A stretch of DNA of 7,736 nucleotides. Source: Gammaproteobacteria bacterium. Its GTDB lineage: Bacteria; Pseudomonadota; Gammaproteobacteria; Pseudomonadales; GM7GCV1. The translations under genes were made by a program, and so were the position numbers. Below, piece after piece: positions 5,685 to 7,736 of this stretch. The DNA lies in NCBI GenBank assembly GCA_030830945.1, contig JAURLY010000109.1, positions 1 through 7,736 of the forward strand, in the 5' to 3' direction. Within the stretch, counting starts at the first letter, position 1, and each line of letters opens with the position of its first letter. The notes beneath the pieces were generated by a model, which was not told the origin of the DNA, ran no database searches, and saw only the letters and a program-made list of their open reading frames with translations.

Positions 5685-6713
5685 ATGACGAGATTTCTGG
5701 AAAAATTTGCTATAGGCGAAAAGCTTGAAGCACACCTGCACAAATCAATATTCTCCATCTCCATTTTTGCAGCTATATGCATCACACCTTTTGCACTGAA
5801 TAATTTTATGCATGGGCGCCCAGGTGTGGGGGTTACCGCCCTAATTATTCTAATAATCTATGCCTTTACAGCCTGGCGTGCCAACAACAACCGAATCAAC
5901 TTCCAGCTCAATGCAGTTTTGCTTACCGGGGCATTGATTGCTTTCTTTTGTACCTCAATATATCAACAAGACATTATTGGCCTTTTGTGGAGTTATCCTG
6001 CAGTAACGGCTCTTTATGTAATTTTCCCCGTTCGAATTGCCAAAATCTGCAATCTGGGGCTCTTTGCAGTTGTGGTTAGCCTCACAGCGGTTGTTATCGA
6101 TATACCTATTGCAACACGGGCAGCAATAACACTTTTTATCGTCAATATTGCTTGCATCATTTTTGTTAGTCGTTCAAATCAACAGCAACAGGATTTATCT
6201 CTTTTGGCAGAGACCGATGCGCTAACGGGCGTTTTTAACCGACTGAAGATGAACGAGAAACTCAATTCGATGATTCTTGAGGCAAGAGTCAACGACATCC
6301 CACTGACATTGATGGCTCTCGATCTTGATCACTTTAAGAGAATCAATGATGAAAAAGGGCACGACGTCGGAGATCAGGTTCTAAGTGTTTTTGGACGCCT
6401 TCTAAAGAACTGTTGCAGGGAGTCTGACCTAATCTTTCGCACCGGAGGGGAAGAATTCATTGTTGCCATGCTAAACGCTGATGCGAAAACCAGTCGAAAA
6501 GTTGCGGTTCGTATTCAGGAAAGTTTAGCTAAAACCGAAATTGTTCCCGAGCTCAAAGTAACAACGAGCATTGGTATCGCCACCCTAAACCCCCATGAAA
6601 TTCTGGAAGAGCTTTTAAAACGATGCGACGATTATCTTTATCAAGCAAAGGACGAAGGACGCAATTGCATTATTGAAAATATTCAGCCCGCCGCTGATAT
6701 CGTTCAAGCATAG
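5685..6713 (+). CDS. Membrane-bound diguanylate cyclase (GGDEF domain)
   Basis: The protein makes cyclic di-GMP from two GTP at the inner membrane. Of 342 residues, about 20-162 hold five or six hydrophobic segments (roughly 20-38, 48-64, 75-92, 100-116, 121-140, 146-162). This looks like a MASE-type sensor, but I do not recognise a named family. A short linker (SNQQQQDLSLLAE) leads to a complete GGDEF domain: DALTGVFNR (178-186), the metal-binding ALDLDHFKRIND (211-222), the active-site loop RTGGEEF (GGEEF at 254-258), SIGIAT (295-300) and DDYLYQAKDEGRN (315-327). Arg245 and Asp248 (RESD), five residues before GGEEF, form the product-inhibition I-site, so the enzyme should be active and feedback-inhibited. 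There is no EAL or PAS domain. The SD AGGG is at 5672-5675. Its last 44 bases overlap the end of the convergent next gene. Confidence 0.94.
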   Translation: MTRFLEKFAIGEKLEAHLHKSIFSISIFAAICITPFALNNFMHGRPGVGVTALIILIIYAFTAWRANNNRINFQLNAVLLTGALIAFFCTSIYQQDIIGLLWSYPAVTALYVIFPVRIAKICNLGLFAVVVSLTAVVIDIPIATRAAITLFIVNIACIIFVSRSNQQQQDLSLLAETDALTGVFNRLKMNEKLNSMILEARVNDIPLTLMALDLDHFKRINDEKGHDVGDQVLSVFGRLLKNCCRESDLIFRTGGEEFIVAMLNADAKTSRKVAVRIQESLAKTEIVPELKVTTSIGIATLNPHEILEELLKRCDDYLYQAKDEGRNCIIENIQPAADIVQA

Positions 6714-7572
6714 TCTGGTTTCCCAACTGCCCTCCTTGATGGAGATAAATTAAGTCCACGTCGGGGTTTGTCTTGGCAAAGTCCATCATACAGAGCCAGC
6801 CTAAAGGGTCATAAAGCAGGTCAAACTCAATTTCGGTGGCCTTTTTAAGCTCTTGCCATAGTTGCAGGAATTCCGGGTACAACTTACCAAAGTGATATTT
6901 ACGTGTTGTTTCCAAAACCAATGGATGGGCTTTTTCGCTTGGCCCGAGCTCGAAAAATTGATCACGAAGATAATCTGCACTTCCGACACAGGGGCAAGTC
7001 ATCACATCAAAAGACATATGTTTTTGTAAATAATAGGCCATGGTGCCTGTTCCTGATGCCAGCATTAACTGTGGATTCGCTAAACCAGCTATTTCAACCC
7101 AATGCTCAAGATCCCTGGCCAGCATCGCGATACCGGGCTCTGAACCAGCATGCCGGCCGCCTTCAGGGATATACAGCGTGTGAGGCTTGCTAGCAGCGTA
7201 CTCTTCAACCCAGGATTGAATTCGATTTGCGTTAACTTTTTTTATTTTCGCCCCATTCTGCAATGCGAGTGCATAGTTTCCACGGGGTTTCTCAAAAAGA
7301 TTTTGTGGCACATGATCAACAAAGAATTCAAATTCCCACCCCTTGATTTGGGCAAGCCTGGACAGGCTAAAAAGCATATTGGATTGAGGTGATCCATAGC
7401 TCACCAAGGTGGTGATATCCGGGAAATCATTCATAACATAGTGGTAGAGCTTACGGGCTTTATTGCCGCCAAATGCCTTCTCCCCAGGGATCAGTTCATA
7501 AAGATCATCTCGCCAGACGACATACCCGAACCCCTTGAACTGAATTGGCTGTATTTGCGGCCTTAATCCCAA
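6670..7572 (-). CDS. PLP-dependent ACC deaminase / D-cysteine desulfhydrase family protein
   Basis: This fold-type II PLP enzyme resembles 1-aminocyclopropane-1-carboxylate deaminase and D-cysteine desulfhydrase. With a TTG start at 7572 it has 300 residues. Lys38 in FGGNKARKL is the expected PLP-binding lysine; SYGSPQSN (58-65) is the substrate/carboxylate loop; YIPEGGRHAGSEPG (134-147) and ASGTGTMA (172-179) follow, the latter holding the cofactor phosphate. The C-terminal stretch KYHFGKLYPEF and LLYDPLGW suggests a separate subgroup whose true substrate is unknown, so the name is a family label only. I choose the TTG because AGAGGA lies 6 bases upstream and the protein otherwise begins with poorly conserved residues; a GTG at 7689 would add 39 residues and overlap the divergent gene. 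The 3' end overlaps the cyclase gene by 44 bp. Confidence 0.88.
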   Translation of the reverse strand: MGLRPQIQPIQFKGFGYVVWRDDLYELIPGEKAFGGNKARKLYHYVMNDFPDITTLVSYGSPQSNMLFSLSRLAQIKGWEFEFFVDHVPQNLFEKPRGNYALALQNGAKIKKVNANRIQSWVEEYAASKPHTLYIPEGGRHAGSEPGIAMLARDLEHWVEIAGLANPQLMLASGTGTMAYYLQKHMSFDVMTCPCVGSADYLRDQFFELGPSEKAHPLVLETTRKYHFGKLYPEFLQLWQELKKATEIEFDLLYDPLGWLCMMDFAKTNPDVDLIYLHQGGQLGNQTMLERYQRRAEYFQ

Positions 7573-7652
7573 AAAAATTCCTCTGTTGTGCTTAAGTAGT
7601 ATGATTTCGCAAATTGAAATAAAGAAAACTTCCTTGCCTACAGAAGAATAGT
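7573..7652. promoter_or_regulatory. Short divergent intergenic region, probable promoters
   Basis: Eighty bases separate the TTG of the PLP enzyme gene from the ATG at 7653, so both must start from here if neither is read from further away. TATGAT at 7600-7605 (plus) is a fair -10, but no matching -35 is well placed. The SD of the PLP gene, AGAGGA on the minus strand, is at 7579-7584. Confidence 0.35.
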
Positions 7653-7736
7653 ATGAATAAAACCCTCCAGCGCAAGCTTGGTCTTCCACTGGTGACTTTT
7701 GAAGAAGTTGAACAATGGATGCTCAATTTAATGAAC
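7653..7736 (+). CDS. Start of an unidentified gene, cut by the window edge
   Basis: ATG at 7653 opens a frame of 28 codons that is still open at the last base. It encodes MNKTLQRKLGLP, then VTFEEVEQWMLNLMN. A weak SD-like AGAAG lies upstream. The piece is polar and probably helical, with no signal peptide or membrane segment, and is too short for me to name. It is divergent from the PLP enzyme gene. That no good alternative frame crosses this stretch, once the other gene starts at 7572, favours a real gene. Confidence 0.5.
   Translation, partial: MNKTLQRKLGLPLVTFEEVEQWMLNLMN

Noticed and set aside
5685..6713. Degenerate (inactive) GGDEF protein
   Set aside because: GGEEF is a functional variant, and the metal-binding Asp, I-site RxxD and the other core motifs are all present.

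Overview
The window looks like chromosomal DNA of a free-living gammaproteobacterium, probably marine or aquatic. This rests on family resemblance: an M3 oligopeptidase lipoprotein, an AguA with the gammaproteobacterial-type C-terminal Cys loop, an AguB amidase, a membrane GGDEF protein, and relics of class III alcohol dehydrogenase and pirin. Base composition is moderate, with AT-rich intergenic stretches. I cannot name a genus. There is no tRNA, rRNA, CRISPR array, insertion sequence or phage gene.

Layout. (1) 1-1566 on the minus strand is an M3-family zinc oligopeptidase with a lipoprotein signal; its C-terminus lies beyond the left edge. (2) The 440-bp gap 1567-2006 holds the decayed 3' end of a pirin gene on the plus strand, with a Trp codon turned into TGA, and then a good sigma70-type promoter. 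(3) 2007-2924 is a secreted SMP-30/NHL-type beta-propeller protein, closed by a strong intrinsic terminator at 2953-2977. (4) 2978-3307 has only a doubtful small minus-strand ORF and an AT-rich hairpin. (5) 5259-3308 on the minus strand is a two-gene agmatine operon, aguA then aguB, 11 bp apart, converting agmatine to N-carbamoylputrescine and then putrescine. (6) 5260-5684 holds the first 34 codons of a broken glutathione-dependent formaldehyde dehydrogenase gene (adhC/frmA type), still with its ribosome binding site, followed by the leader of the next gene with a perfect 16-bp palindrome. (7) 5685-6713 is a membrane diguanylate cyclase with GGEEF and an I-site. (8) 7572-6670 on the minus strand is a PLP-dependent ACC deaminase/D-cysteine desulfhydrase family protein whose 3' end overlaps the cyclase gene by 44 bp. 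(9) 7653-7736 is the start of an unidentified plus-strand gene.

How the genes work together. Only aguA-aguB form a clear functional unit (putrescine from agmatine). The rest look like independent housekeeping or accessory genes. The most informative signal is gene decay: two separate intergenic regions each hold a recognisable piece of a lost gene, a 3' relic of pirin and a 5' relic of adhC. I see no convincing new multi-gene system.
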